Source: Acidimicrobiales bacterium (lineage in GTDB: Bacteria; Actinomycetota; Acidimicrobiia; Acidimicrobiales; CADCSY01). From it: a stretch of 64,000 nucleotides of DNA. Position 1 is the stretch's first letter, and every line of letters starts with the position of its first letter. Positions 16,114 to 23,933 of the stretch are shown piece after piece. The position numbers were made by a program, and so were the translations under genes. The DNA is taken from positions 1-64,000 of the forward strand of contig JAUJNB010000011.1 of assembly GCA_030446545.1 (NCBI GenBank). Direction: 5' to 3'. The notes beneath the pieces were generated by a model. It saw only the letters and a list, made by a program, of their open reading frames with translations, was not told the DNA's origin and did not search any database.

Positions 16114-17051
16114 GGAATGGCCGACTGCATGCCTCGGGCCGGTCCACGACCGCCTTCCCTCACCCGGTCCCGGTCCCGGTCCCGCTCCCGGGCCAAGAGG
16201 CCGAGGGCGTGGTCGCACGCCTCCACGTCGACGCGGTCGCCGAGGCGGTCGAACCACTGCCGGGCCCGATCCAGGTTGGCGCGGGCGTCCTCGAGCTCAC
16301 CCACTGCGTGGAGCGAGGTGGCCAGGGCGGAGGCGCACCGGGCGGCCTGGCGACGGCAGCCGGCTTGGTGGAACGTCGCCAGCGCCCGGCGCAGGTTGAC
16401 CACGGCGTCAGCCGGGCGACCGAGGTCGTGGAGCACCAAACCGAGGTTGTGGTGACACGCGGCCCGGTCGAGCGTGCGGCCGGCCGCCTCCAGCCCGGGT
16501 AGTGCAGTCGTGAGCGCCTCCAGGCTGTGGTCGAGGCGGCTCAGGCCGTAGAGGACCACGCCGGCGTTGTGGTTGATGACCGCGGCCTCGGCCTCCATGC
16601 CGGCGCCGCGAAACCCCCCCATCGCCCGCCGCAGGTGGCCCAGGGCCTCCTCGGGACGGCCCAGGCTGCGCAGGATGCGGGCCAGGTCGGCCTCACAGGC
16701 GGCCAGGGCGGCAACCGGGCCGGCGTCGGCTCGGGTTCGGCGGGCCGCCTCGAGACGGTCGATGGCATCGTCGGGCCGACCCAGGTCGAGAAGCGTGAGC
16801 CCGAGGAGGCGATCGCAGGAGGCCACCTTGCGCGCCAGGCGCCCGGCGCTGAGCACGGTGCGGGCCTCGTACAGCACCTCGAGCGCCTCGGCCCCCCGCC
16901 CGGCCGAACGCAGGGCCGCTGCGAGGGCGAGCAGGGCCGGGCCCCGGTCCGGGCCCTCGCCGCGTGCCGCCAGCTCCAGTGCCGCCAGCCGCGACCTCGC
17001 TTCGCCCTTGCGCTTCACCCCCCCGATGTTGGCCCATGACCGACGCCACAT
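16110..17051 (-). CDS. Tetratricopeptide-repeat protein
   Basis: A 313 aa all-helical protein of at least six TPR-like units with recurring LGRPxEAxxxLxxA patterns (LGRPDDAIDRLEAA, LGRPEEALGHLRRA, LGRPADAVVNLRRA, VGELEDARANLDRA). The C-terminus is Arg/Asp-rich. Such proteins act as scaffolds for protein partners. The ATG at 17051 has CACAAT 5 nt upstream; a GTG at 17018 is the alternative start. It is divergent from the adenylate kinase gene. Partner unknown. Confidence 0.75.
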   Translation of the reverse strand: MWRRSWANIGGVKRKGEARSRLAALELAARGEGPDRGPALLALAAALRSAGRGAEALEVLYEARTVLSAGRLARKVASCDRLLGLTLLDLGRPDDAIDRLEAARRTRADAGPVAALAACEADLARILRSLGRPEEALGHLRRAMGGFRGAGMEAEAAVINHNAGVVLYGLSRLDHSLEALTTALPGLEAAGRTLDRAACHHNLGLVLHDLGRPADAVVNLRRALATFHQAGCRRQAARCASALATSLHAVGELEDARANLDRARQWFDRLGDRVDVEACDHALGLLARERDRDRDRVREGGRGPARGMQSAIP

Positions 17052-17119
17052 GCCAGATTGTGGGCAAGGCCTCGGGGGGCCGCTAGCGTTCCTCGACCGA
17101 CGCTGCGGCAGGGGAAGCG

Positions 17120-17794
17120 ATGTTGCACAGAACCCGGCTGATCGTCCTCGGCCGACAGGGTGCGGGCAAAGGAACGCAGTGCGCCCGCCTGGCGGCGCGC
17201 CTGTCGGTCCCCCACGTCTCCACCGGTGACCTGTTTCGGGCCGAGGCGGCCGACGGCACCGAGATCGGTCGCCGGGCGGCGGCCTACCTCGACGCCGGCG
17301 CCCTGGTCCCCGACGACTTGGTGCTCGATCTCGTGGCCGGGCGGCTGGGTGGTCCCGACGCCCGTGCCCTGGGTTACCTGCTCGACGGCTTCCCCCGAAC
17401 CCTCGCCCAGGGCCAGGCCCTGTTCGAGGTGCTCGGAAGTGGGGCGGCCGACATCGCCGTAGAGCTCCATGTCCCCACCAGCGTGGTCCTGCCCCGCCTG
17501 GCCGCCCGGCGCGTGTGCCAGGACTGCGGCGCCAACTCACGGGCTGGGCCCGGAGATCCCGACGTCACCAAGTGTGACCAGTGCGGGGGCACCGTGACCC
17601 GGCGCACCGACGACACCGACGAGGCCATCCACCGCCGCCTGGCCACCTACGACCGCGAATCGCGACCGCTGCTGGACTGGCTGGACGACAGGGACCTGCT
17701 CGTGCGCGTCGACGGTGTGGGCGATCCCGACGTCGTCCACCAGCGCCTGCTCGACGCCGTCCGCAACCGCATACCGGCCATCGACGACGTCTGA
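17120..17794 (+). CDS. adk: Adenylate kinase family protein
   Basis: Interconverts AMP plus ATP with two ADP. The 224 aa chain has P-loop GRQGAGKGT at residues 11-19, STGDLFR for AMP binding, LLDGFPRT and a zinc-type LID with two CxxC pairs (CQDC and CDQC). SD AGGGGAAGCG precedes ATG 17120, and TAGCGT lies upstream as a -10. The gene is away from the secY/infA region where the main adk usually sits, so this may be a second copy. I cannot tell from this window. Confidence 0.9.
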   Translation: MLHRTRLIVLGRQGAGKGTQCARLAARLSVPHVSTGDLFRAEAADGTEIGRRAAAYLDAGALVPDDLVLDLVAGRLGGPDARALGYLLDGFPRTLAQGQALFEVLGSGAADIAVELHVPTSVVLPRLAARRVCQDCGANSRAGPGDPDVTKCDQCGGTVTRRTDDTDEAIHRRLATYDRESRPLLDWLDDRDLLVRVDGVGDPDVVHQRLLDAVRNRIPAIDDV

Positions 17795-17849
17795 GGGGGG
17801 CGTCTCCGGACTGCCGGTGGGGCCGTCGGCCTCGGGGCTGGCGGTCGAT

Positions 17850-18781
17850 TCAGACCAGGGCGGGAGTGCGGCTCTGGGGTTCCTCGCCGGCGGCCTGGCG
17901 GCGCTCGCTCACCCGTCGCCCGGCCTTGCCCACCCGGGCGATGTAGCGCAGCACCCGCGTGCGGGCCTCCTCGGCCTCAGGGGTGAGGCCCTCCACCGAT
18001 TCCAGGCCCCAGTGCTCGAGCACGACGGGACGCAGGATCCGCTCGTAGTGGTTGGCGAAGTCGTAGATGCCGGCGTTGGCGATGGCCCGGGCGTGGCTGG
18101 CGAAGTTCGGGATGCCCGTGCCCGGCATCTCGAAGCCCGCACCTGGCGGTCGACGGCCAGGACCACCGCCGAGGGATCGATCTCGAGCACCGCCGACGTG
18201 GCGTCCCGGTAGAAGACGTGGTGGAGGTTCTCGTCGCCGGCCACGCGCGCCATGATCTCCCGCCCCCGCCGGTCGGCCAGGAGGCGACCGGTGTTGCCGT
18301 GGGAGATGCGGGTGGCCAACTCCTGGAGGCTGACGTAGACCAGGCCGTCGACCACGGTCTCGGGCTCGGGCACCTCACCCCGGCTCACCTGGGCCATCCG
18401 CCCCCGCTCCAGGGCGACGGGGTCGACGCTGCGGGTGACGGTCAGGTAGTCACGGATGACGATGGCGTGGCGACCCTCCTCGGCGGTCCAGCGCTTCGAC
18501 CACGCCCCCCACGCCTCGTCGATGCCGAACAGGCCGTTGATGGTGCGGAAGTAGTGCGGGAGGTTGTCCTCGGTGAGGAGGTTGACGAACAGGGCGCTGC
18601 GTACGGCCCCGTCCATGGGCGCCTCCGACGGGTCCCACTCTTCACCCGCCTCGAAGTCTCGTCCCAGGCTCCAGGGCACCAGCTCGTGGGGGAACCACTC
18701 CCGGGCGTTGTCCAGGTGACGTTCCAGCAGCTGCTCGGCGACGGGCGAGAGCTCGTGGAGCAGGTCGGTGTCTCGATCCAT
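17850..18781 (-). pseudogene. Acyl-ACP desaturase family gene with a single-base frameshift
   Basis: Family members are soluble diiron enzymes that put double bonds into acyl-ACP. From ATG 18781 one frame carries TEDN, AEEGRHAIV, LQELATR and DENLHHVFY, giving the four Glu and two His diiron ligands. Around 18133 the frame is lost at GTGCGGGCTTCGAGATG. The family sequence resumes one frame over with FEMPGTGIPNFA and runs to 17850. Restoring one base before TTCGAG would rejoin it to about 310 aa. Either a recent mutation or a sequencing error is possible. A 20-bp dyad overlaps its promoter. Confidence 0.8.
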
Positions 18782-18788
18782 GGCCCCC

Positions 18789-18810
18789 ACCCTACCGACC
18801 AGTAGGTAGG
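18789..18810 (-). promoter_or_regulatory. Promoter and TetR-type operator of the desaturase gene
   Basis: TAGGGT (minus strand, 18789-18794) ends 7 nt before ATG 18781. CCTACC (18791-18796) and GGTAGG (18805-18810) form a 20-bp inverted repeat that covers it. A dyad over the -10 is expected for a TetR-type repressor. No regulator gene is adjacent. Confidence 0.55.
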
Positions 18811-19466
18811 TCTGACAAGCGGACGGAGAGGTCGGGCACCTGGTCCAAGGCCCGCCAGCAGTACCAGGCCACCACGGAGCGCCACGGGCGGTAGGCATCG
18901 CCCAACGGCTCCAGGTCAGCCGGGCTGGGAGCCTCGGCCAGGCCGTGGACCAGGGCGTAGCCCCGGCGGACACCGAGGTCGCCGGTAGGCCAGACGTCGG
19001 GGCGGCCGAGGCTGAACATCAAGAACATCTGGGCCGTCCAGCGACCGATCCCCCGCACCTGGCTGAGGCGGTCCACCACTTCCTGATCGGCGAGGGCGGC
19101 CACCTCGTCGAGGTCCAGCGAACCGGCAGCCACCCGCCCGGCCAGATCGGCCACCGCCGCCGCCTTGGCCGCCGAGAGCCCGGCCGAGCGAAGGACCGCT
19201 GGATCCAGGTCGGCGAGACGGGCGGCGACGAAGCCCTGAGGCGCCAGCGCCCGCACCCGGGCCCAGATGACCGCCGCCGCCCGTCCGGCCAGCTGCTGGT
19301 GCACGATGCTCGACGCCAGGGCCTCGAAGTGGTCGGCCACCGCTGCGGGCCGGGAGAGGAGCGGGCACGGACCGAAGCGCTCGACCAGCACCGCCAACCC
19401 CGGTGCCCGCCGCACCAGTTCGGCCTCCACGGCCGCCACCTCGTGGTCGCAACGCCTTCTGGTCAC
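18792..19466 (-). CDS. DNA-3-methyladenine glycosylase II (AlkA-like)
   Basis: A base-excision repair glycosylase of the helix-hairpin-helix GPD superfamily. It has SSIVHQQLAGRAA near residue 65, the hairpin VRGIGRWTAQMFLMF, and TGDLGVRRG with the catalytic Asp. With GTG 19466 the product is 224 aa. A longer frame to 19547 would overlap the divergent gene's start, so the GTG is preferred, with GGAG just upstream. Its last bases overlap the desaturase operator. Substrate is probably alkylated purines. Confidence 0.85.
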   Translation of the reverse strand: MTRRRCDHEVAAVEAELVRRAPGLAVLVERFGPCPLLSRPAAVADHFEALASSIVHQQLAGRAAAVIWARVRALAPQGFVAARLADLDPAVLRSAGLSAAKAAAVADLAGRVAAGSLDLDEVAALADQEVVDRLSQVRGIGRWTAQMFLMFSLGRPDVWPTGDLGVRRGYALVHGLAEAPSPADLEPLGDAYRPWRSVVAWYCWRALDQVPDLSVRLSDLPTGR

Positions 19467-19545
19467 CTCTCCGCTCGTCGTCCCCTCGAAATACACAGGG
19501 TTCTCCCTCTGGATGCCCCCAGCCGGTCGGGTCCATGATGGCCCC

Positions 19546-19755
19546 ATGAGCTACCGAGTGACGATCTCCGACGGGGGCAACGAGCTGGTCACCGGGGCCG
19601 ACACCTACCAGCTCGAAGGTCCCCTCACCACCTTCTTCAGCACCGACGCCGGTCGGCGGGTGGTGGACTCCTGGAGCGTGCGCCTGGCCAGCTTCCGTAC
19701 CGTCGACGTGGTGCGCATCCGCCGGGTGGACGAGGACGGGGTGCGGGCGGCGTGA
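19546..19755 (+). CDS. Small hypothetical protein (69 aa)
   Basis: ATG 19546 follows CATGAT by 6 nt. The 69 aa product is beta-rich (SYRVTISDGGNELV, DTYQLEG) with alternating hydrophobic and charged residues in the second half (VDVVRIRRVDED). It is probably a small cytosolic domain. Family not recognised. It is divergent from the AlkA gene and converges on arfB with a 16 bp gap. Confidence 0.65.
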   Translation: MSYRVTISDGGNELVTGADTYQLEGPLTTFFSTDAGRRVVDSWSVRLASFRTVDVVRIRRVDEDGVRAA

Positions 19756-19771
19756 AGGATTGACGGCGGGC

Positions 19772-20215
19772 TCAGTCGTCGGGCGGGCGACGCAGGCGCT
19801 TGGTCTCGGACCGACGACCTTTGGCGTCGAGTCGGCGCCGCTGCGACCCCCGGGTCGGACGGGTCGCGCGGCGGGGCGTGGCCACGGCCAAGCCGGTGGC
19901 CAGGCGGCCCCGGAGGCGGTCGAGGGCCAGGGTGCGGTTGCGCATCTGGGAGCGTTCGTCTGACGCCACCGCCCGCGCCTCGGGGCCGAGGCGCTCCAAC
20001 AGGCGTTGACGTTGTCCCGGCCCCAACGAGGGCGAGTTGGCCACGTCGAAGACGACCTCGACCCGGGTGTCGGAGGTGTTGGCGTGCTGGCCCCCGGGCC
20101 CGCTGCTGCGGCTGAAGCGCCACCGCAGCTCGGCCAACGGGATGCGACAGCCCCGGCCCACCACCAGGTAGCCGTCCCCCGCTCCCTCCCCTCGACTGCC
20201 CTCACCGTCGACCAC
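19772..20215 (-). CDS. arfB: Aminoacyl-tRNA hydrolase ArfB (YaeJ-like rescue factor)
   Basis: A ribosome-rescue peptidyl-tRNA hydrolase with a release-factor domain: FSRSSGPGGQHANTSDTRVE contains the catalytic GGQ at about residues 35-37. The basic C-terminal tail (RRRLDAKGRRSETKRLRR) would thread into the empty mRNA channel. At 147 aa it is the normal ArfB length and lacks the codon-recognition domains of RF1 and RF2. GTG 20215 has TACCGT 8 nt upstream. Confidence 0.92.
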   Translation of the reverse strand: MVDGEGSRGEGAGDGYLVVGRGCRIPLAELRWRFSRSSGPGGQHANTSDTRVEVVFDVANSPSLGPGQRQRLLERLGPEARAVASDERSQMRNRTLALDRLRGRLATGLAVATPRRATRPTRGSQRRRLDAKGRRSETKRLRRPPDD

Positions 20216-20262
20216 GACGGCCGACGGTACCGGCGCCGGCGGCGGCCGTAACGTCCCCCGAC

Positions 20263-21177
20263 GTGCTCCTCCCGTCCGCCCGGCGCATGGTCCGCCTGCA
20301 CTGCCCGCTCGACCTGCGGACCACGCTCGCGCCTCTGCGCCAGGGCCGCCACGACCCGGCGGTCCGCCTGGAGCCCGACCGTTGCTGGCGGGCGACACGC
20401 ACGCCCGAGGGCCCGGCCACCACCCACCTGGAGGTGCGCGCTGGCGAGCTTCTGATCGAGGCGTGGGGCCCGGGGGCGGCCTGGGCCACCGAGCACGGCC
20501 CCCAACTGGTGGGGGTGGCCGGTCGGGAGAAGCAGGAGCACCTGCTGGCCGGGCACCGCCTGTTGTGCGACCTGGACCGCCGCCTCCCGGGCCTGCGCAT
20601 CCCCCGCAGCTCGGCCGTGGCCGAGGCCCTGGTGCCCACCGTCCTCGAACAGAAGGTCACCGGTCTGGAAGCCAAGCGAAGCTACCGGGCCCTGGTGCTG
20701 GCCCTCGGGACACCGGCACCCGGTCCCGCGGGACTGGTGGTCCCGCCGTCCCCGTCGGTGCTGGCCGCCACCCCCTCGTGGGTCTACCACCGCGCCGGGG
20801 TGGAGCGTCGCCGAGCCGAGACCGTCAAGAGGGCCATGGTCCGCTCGGCCCGTCTGGAGGAGGTGGCCACCATGGCCCTGCCCGACGCCTACCGCCGTCT
20901 CCAGGCGCTCCCGGGGGTGGGCCCGTGGACCGCGTCCACGGTGGCCCTCATGGCCTTGGGCGACGCCGACGCCGTGCCTCTGGGCGACTACCACCTCCCC
21001 GACCAGGTCTCCTGGGGCCTGGCCGGCGAGCCCCGTGGCGACGACGAGCGCATGCTGGAGCTCCTCGAGCCCTTCCGGGGGCAACGGGCCCGGGTCCTAC
21101 GACTCCTCGTCGCCGGCGGGATCCGACCTCCCCGACGGGGCCCCCGCTTCTCCCCCCGGTCGATCGCCCGACATTGA
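20263..21177 (+). CDS. DNA-3-methyladenine glycosylase-like HhH-GPD protein
   Basis: A second AlkA-family gene, 304 aa. It has an N-terminal region like the AlkA_N fold, then the HhH region LQALPGVGPWTASTVALM and PLGDYHLPD with the expected catalytic Asp. GTG 20263 is preceded by TAACGT with 8 nt spacing. It is divergent from arfB with only 47 bp between starts, so the promoters are interleaved. Its 3' end overlaps the convergent GNAT gene by 81 bp. It differs enough from the 18792 gene that a different lesion range is likely. Confidence 0.82.
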   Translation: MLLPSARRMVRLHCPLDLRTTLAPLRQGRHDPAVRLEPDRCWRATRTPEGPATTHLEVRAGELLIEAWGPGAAWATEHGPQLVGVAGREKQEHLLAGHRLLCDLDRRLPGLRIPRSSAVAEALVPTVLEQKVTGLEAKRSYRALVLALGTPAPGPAGLVVPPSPSVLAATPSWVYHRAGVERRRAETVKRAMVRSARLEEVATMALPDAYRRLQALPGVGPWTASTVALMALGDADAVPLGDYHLPDQVSWGLAGEPRGDDERMLELLEPFRGQRARVLRLLVAGGIRPPRRGPRFSPRSIARH

Positions 21178-21642
21178 GACCGGCGCGGCGCCGGGGCCCG
21201 TGGCCACCAGGTCGAGGAGCACGGTGTGGTGGGGAAGGCCACCGGCAGCGAGGTAGCCCTCCCCCTCCACCGTCCACCCCTGGCGCCGGTAGAAGCCCAG
21301 CGCCGGGTCCCGCCCCGCAGCCCACACGCCCTCGGCCCCGAGGTCCCGGGCCCGGGTGACCACCGCCTCGAGCAGGACCGCTCCGAGCCCCCGACCCTGG
21401 TGCCCGGGCTCCACCGCCATGCCCCGCACCCGCCACCACCGCCGGCCGGGGCGGTGCTCGGTGGGCGCCGGATGGGCCGAGGCCACGGCCACCAGGCGCC
21501 CCTCGTCGTCGGCCAAGGCCAGGTGGAACGCCCCCGGGTCGACATCCCCGACCAAGGCCACTTCGGCATCGGGGGCGCCCTGGCGCAGTACCTGGCGACG
21601 CAACTCGTAGGTGGCCTCCGCCGGGACCGCCCGGACCCTCAC
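21097..21642 (-). CDS. GNAT-family N-acetyltransferase
   Basis: A 181 aa acetyl-CoA dependent acyltransferase. The pyrophosphate-binding loop MAVEPGHQGRGLGAVLL is at about residues 75-91, followed by LGAEGVWAAGRD and LGFYRRQGW, typical of the ElaA-like or general GNAT fold. A disordered C-terminal tail of about 35 residues lies in the part that overlaps the convergent glycosylase gene. GTG 21642 has GAGG 4 nt upstream. Substrate unknown. Confidence 0.85.
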   Translation of the reverse strand: MRVRAVPAEATYELRRQVLRQGAPDAEVALVGDVDPGAFHLALADDEGRLVAVASAHPAPTEHRPGRRWWRVRGMAVEPGHQGRGLGAVLLEAVVTRARDLGAEGVWAAGRDPALGFYRRQGWTVEGEGYLAAGGLPHHTVLLDLVATGPGAAPVSMSGDRPGGEAGAPSGRSDPAGDEES

Positions 21643-21680
21643 CGCGCCTCAGGCCCGGAAGGTCGGCCGGCCGGCAACCG

Positions 21681-21944
21681 TCACAGATGTTCGGCGGCTG
21701 CGGCCTCGACGGCGGCGGTGATCGGTGCCCACTCGGCGCCCGATCGCCGGGTGACGGTGACGAAGTTCGCCGTACCGAAGACCGAGGCCACGCCCTCCGT
21801 GGAGAAGACGGCCACGGCGAAGTCGTTGCCCTCGGCGGCGGCCGCCTCGGCACTGGCCAGATTCATGGGCGCCGCCAAGGGCCGGTCGAGCGTGTACTTC
21901 ATGGCGTCGGGATTGGGCGTGGTCGACGGCGAGACGGTGGCCAT
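21681..21944 (-). CDS. Nfu/NifU N-terminal domain protein
   Basis: An 87 aa stand-alone Nfu_N domain: TPNPDAMKYTLD near the start and GVASVFGTANFVTVTRR in the middle. In larger proteins the domain accompanies the Fe-S scaffold Nfu; the C-terminal CxxC scaffold is absent here, so an adaptor role in Fe-S assembly is inference. TAGGAT lies 8 nt before ATG 21944, and its first three bases are the TAG stop of the upstream gene. Confidence 0.8.
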   Translation of the reverse strand: MATVSPSTTPNPDAMKYTLDRPLAAPMNLASAEAAAAEGNDFAVAVFSTEGVASVFGTANFVTVTRRSGAEWAPITAAVEAAAAEHL

Positions 21945-21955
21945 GGGCGGTGATC

Positions 21956-22237
21956 CTAGGGGTGGGGCCCACTCCCCAGGGGCCCCGCACCGGGCTGGGG
22001 CGGGAACAGAACGGGCTCGTCCTCGGCCTCGTCGCTGATGTCGGGCAGCTCGAAGTGCACGACGGCGATGCGCTCCGCGGTGGCGGCCAGATCGGCCTGG
22101 AGCGCCTCGATCTCGACGGTCAGCTCCTCGGCCTGCTCGTTCCGGCCCTGGACCAGGGCCCGCTCGCGCTTCTCCACCAGTTCGGTGAGCTGCAACTCCA
22201 CGCCGACGGCGTGGTCCTCCAGGCGTGGGTCGGTCAC
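21956..22237 (-). CDS. Small coiled-coil protein
   Basis: A 93 aa protein with one long heptad-rich helix (ELQLTELVEKRERALVQGR, then TVEIEALQADLAATAERI) and an acidic, proline-rich C-terminus. GTG 22237 follows TACGCT by 7 nt. That hexamer overlaps the -10-like hexamer of the divergent flavoprotein gene. Family not recognised; dimerisation through the coiled coil is likely. Confidence 0.68.
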   Translation of the reverse strand: MTDPRLEDHAVGVELQLTELVEKRERALVQGRNEQAEELTVEIEALQADLAATAERIAVVHFELPDISDEAEDEPVLFPPQPGAGPLGSGPHP

Positions 22238-22244
22238 GGACCGA

Positions 22245-22254
22245 AGCGTAGGCT
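22245..22254. promoter_or_regulatory. Overlapping divergent -10 elements
   Basis: AGCGTAGGCT contains TACGCT on the minus strand (22245-22250, serving 22237) and TAGGCT on the plus strand (22249-22254, serving 22261). The two hexamers share the central TA, and the start codons are only 23 bp apart. Confidence 0.6.
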
Positions 22255-22260
22255 GCGCCG

Positions 22261-23697
22261 ATGGGACCAGGCCACCGCTACGACCTGGTGGTGGTGGGGA
22301 TGGGCTCCGGCGGCATGGTGGCGGCCGAGTTGGCTGCCTCCCTGCCCCTGCGGGTGGCGGTGGTCGAACGGGACCGGGTGGGCGGGGAATGCCTGTGGAC
22401 CGGGTGTGTCCCGAGCAAGGCCCTGCTGGCGTCGGCCAAGGTGGCCCAGGCCATGCGCACCGCCGACCGCTTCGGGCTGGTCTCCGTCGATCCCGTCGTC
22501 GACACCGGCGCAGTGTGGGACCGGGTGCGAGCCGTCCAGGACCAGATCGCCGCCACCGACGACAGCCCGGCCCGCTTCGAGGCGCTGGGTGTGGAGGTCG
22601 TCGCCGGCCAGGCCCGGTTGATCGACGCCCACACCGTGGCCGTGGGTGAGCGCCGACTGTCCACCCGCTTCGTCCTGTTGTGCACCGGCAGTCGCCCGTC
22701 GTCGCTGCCCGTCGAAGGCCTGGCCCAAGCCGGCTACCTGACCAACGAGACCATCTTCGGCCTGGCCCGGGCCCCGGCATCGATCACCATGATCGGCGGC
22801 GGTCCCATCGCCATCGAGCTGGCCCAGGCCATGCACCGTCTGGGGGTGGGGGTCACGGTGCTGGAGAAGGCGCCTGGCATCCTCCTTCGGGAGGAACCCG
22901 AGCTGGTCACCGTCCTGGCCCGCCTGCTCGCCCACGAAGGGCTCACGATCCACACCGGGGTCGACATCGAGCGGGTCGTGGTCGAGGGCGACCGCAAGGT
23001 GGTGGTGGGGACCGAGGGTGGCAGGTCCCGGCGCTGGGACGCCGAGGAGCTGTTGGTGGCCGTAGGTCGTACGCCCAACCTCGACGGCCTGGGACTGGAC
23101 CAGGTGGGGGTGACCACCACCTCGAAGGGAGTGGTGGTCGACGAGCGCATGCGCACGTCGGTGCCGTCGATCTACGCCGCCGGCGACGTCGCCGGCCGCT
23201 TCTTGTTCACCCATTCGGCGGCCCACGAGGCGGTGCGAGCGGTGCGCGACATGTTCTTCCCGGGAAAGGGCACGGTGACCACGCTCGTGCCCTGGTGCAC
23301 CTTCACCGAGCCCGAGCTGGCCCACGTCGGGATGACCGCCGAGGAGGCCAGGCGGCACGGCGGTGGCCAGGTCGAGGTGCACCGCCTCGAACTGGCCCAC
23401 TCCGACCGGGCTCGAGCCGACGGTCACGCCGAGGGGAGCGTCCTGGTCGTGACCGTCGATCGGGTGGTCAGGGGGGCCCACATCCTGGCTCCGTCCGCCG
23501 GCGAGATGATCCACGAACTGGCCCTGGCCATCCAGGAGGAATTGGAGCTCACCGAGCTGGCGTCGCTCATCCACGTCTACCCCACGCTGGCCACGTCGGT
23601 GGGCCGCCTCGCCGCCGAGGCCGCCTTCGCCGGGGCCCGGCGTTGGGCCTGGACCGTTCGACTCGGGCGGACCTGGGACCGTCTGCGCAAGGTCTGA
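22261..23697 (+). CDS. FAD-dependent pyridine nucleotide-disulfide oxidoreductase
   Basis: A 478 aa flavoprotein disulfide reductase. FAD-binding is VVVGMGSGGMVAAE, the redox disulfide is GGECLWTGCVPSK, NAD(P) binding is MIGGGPIAIE, and the second FAD motif is IYAAGDVAG. The C-terminal interface has HVYPTLATS, keeping the His but with Thr where dihydrolipoamide dehydrogenases have the paired Glu. This fits mercuric-reductase-like or uncharacterised members better than Lpd. ATG 22261 has TAGGCT 6 nt upstream. Substrate unknown. Confidence 0.88.
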   Translation: MGPGHRYDLVVVGMGSGGMVAAELAASLPLRVAVVERDRVGGECLWTGCVPSKALLASAKVAQAMRTADRFGLVSVDPVVDTGAVWDRVRAVQDQIAATDDSPARFEALGVEVVAGQARLIDAHTVAVGERRLSTRFVLLCTGSRPSSLPVEGLAQAGYLTNETIFGLARAPASITMIGGGPIAIELAQAMHRLGVGVTVLEKAPGILLREEPELVTVLARLLAHEGLTIHTGVDIERVVVEGDRKVVVGTEGGRSRRWDAEELLVAVGRTPNLDGLGLDQVGVTTTSKGVVVDERMRTSVPSIYAAGDVAGRFLFTHSAAHEAVRAVRDMFFPGKGTVTTLVPWCTFTEPELAHVGMTAEEARRHGGGQVEVHRLELAHSDRARADGHAEGSVLVVTVDRVVRGAHILAPSAGEMIHELALAIQEELELTELASLIHVYPTLATSVGRLAAEAAFAGARRWAWTVRLGRTWDRLRKV

Positions 23698-23790
23698 GGC
23701 GCATCCCGGCCGAGGCGTAGCCGGAGGCATCTACGGGCAGAGTGGCCTGGTCCCCTCGACCCTGGCGCCCCACCGCGCCTCGCGTGCTCC

Positions 23791-23796
23791 TAACCT
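23791..23796 (+). promoter_or_regulatory. -10-like hexamer of the ergothioneine operon
   Basis: TAACCT would start transcription near 23803, placing the 26-codon leader ORF (23846) and then egtA (23934) downstream. No convincing -35 element is visible. Confidence 0.45.
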
Positions 23797-23845
23797 TGGT
23801 CGTTGCGTCACCGCCCCCGTCCCTTCCCGACCCGCGAGGAGCGCC

Positions 23846-23926
23846 ATGAATCGTCCGAGCCTGCACCTGTGGCTGCCCCCTGTCCGCAACCACGATTGGG
23901 TCGCCGCCCAGTGCGGCTACCGGTAG
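23846..23926 (+). CDS. Possible leader peptide of the egt operon (26 aa)
   Basis: ATG 23846 has a strong Shine-Dalgarno (GAGGAG, 4 nt before the start) and encodes MNRPSLHLWLPPVRNHDWV followed by AAQCGYR and TAG, 7 bp before egtA. It contains two His and one Cys, the two amino-acid precursors of ergothioneine. Short Cys-containing leader ORFs upstream of sulfur genes are known in actinobacteria. Attenuation by His or Cys supply is inference; no clear competing hairpins were worked out. Confidence 0.5.
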   Translation: MNRPSLHLWLPPVRNHDWVAAQCGYR

Positions 23927-23933
23927 CCGCCTG

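Noticed and set aside
13793-16257. Long minus-strand frames opposite GDPD and the membrane protein
   Set aside because: No domain motifs, Arg/Pro/Gly-rich translations, and the plus strand encodes recognisable families or a plausible membrane protein.
19772-20398. Longer start for ArfB at 20398
   Set aside because: It would overlap the divergent glycosylase gene and add Gly/Arg-rich sequence; GTG 20215 has a -10-like hexamer and gives the normal length.
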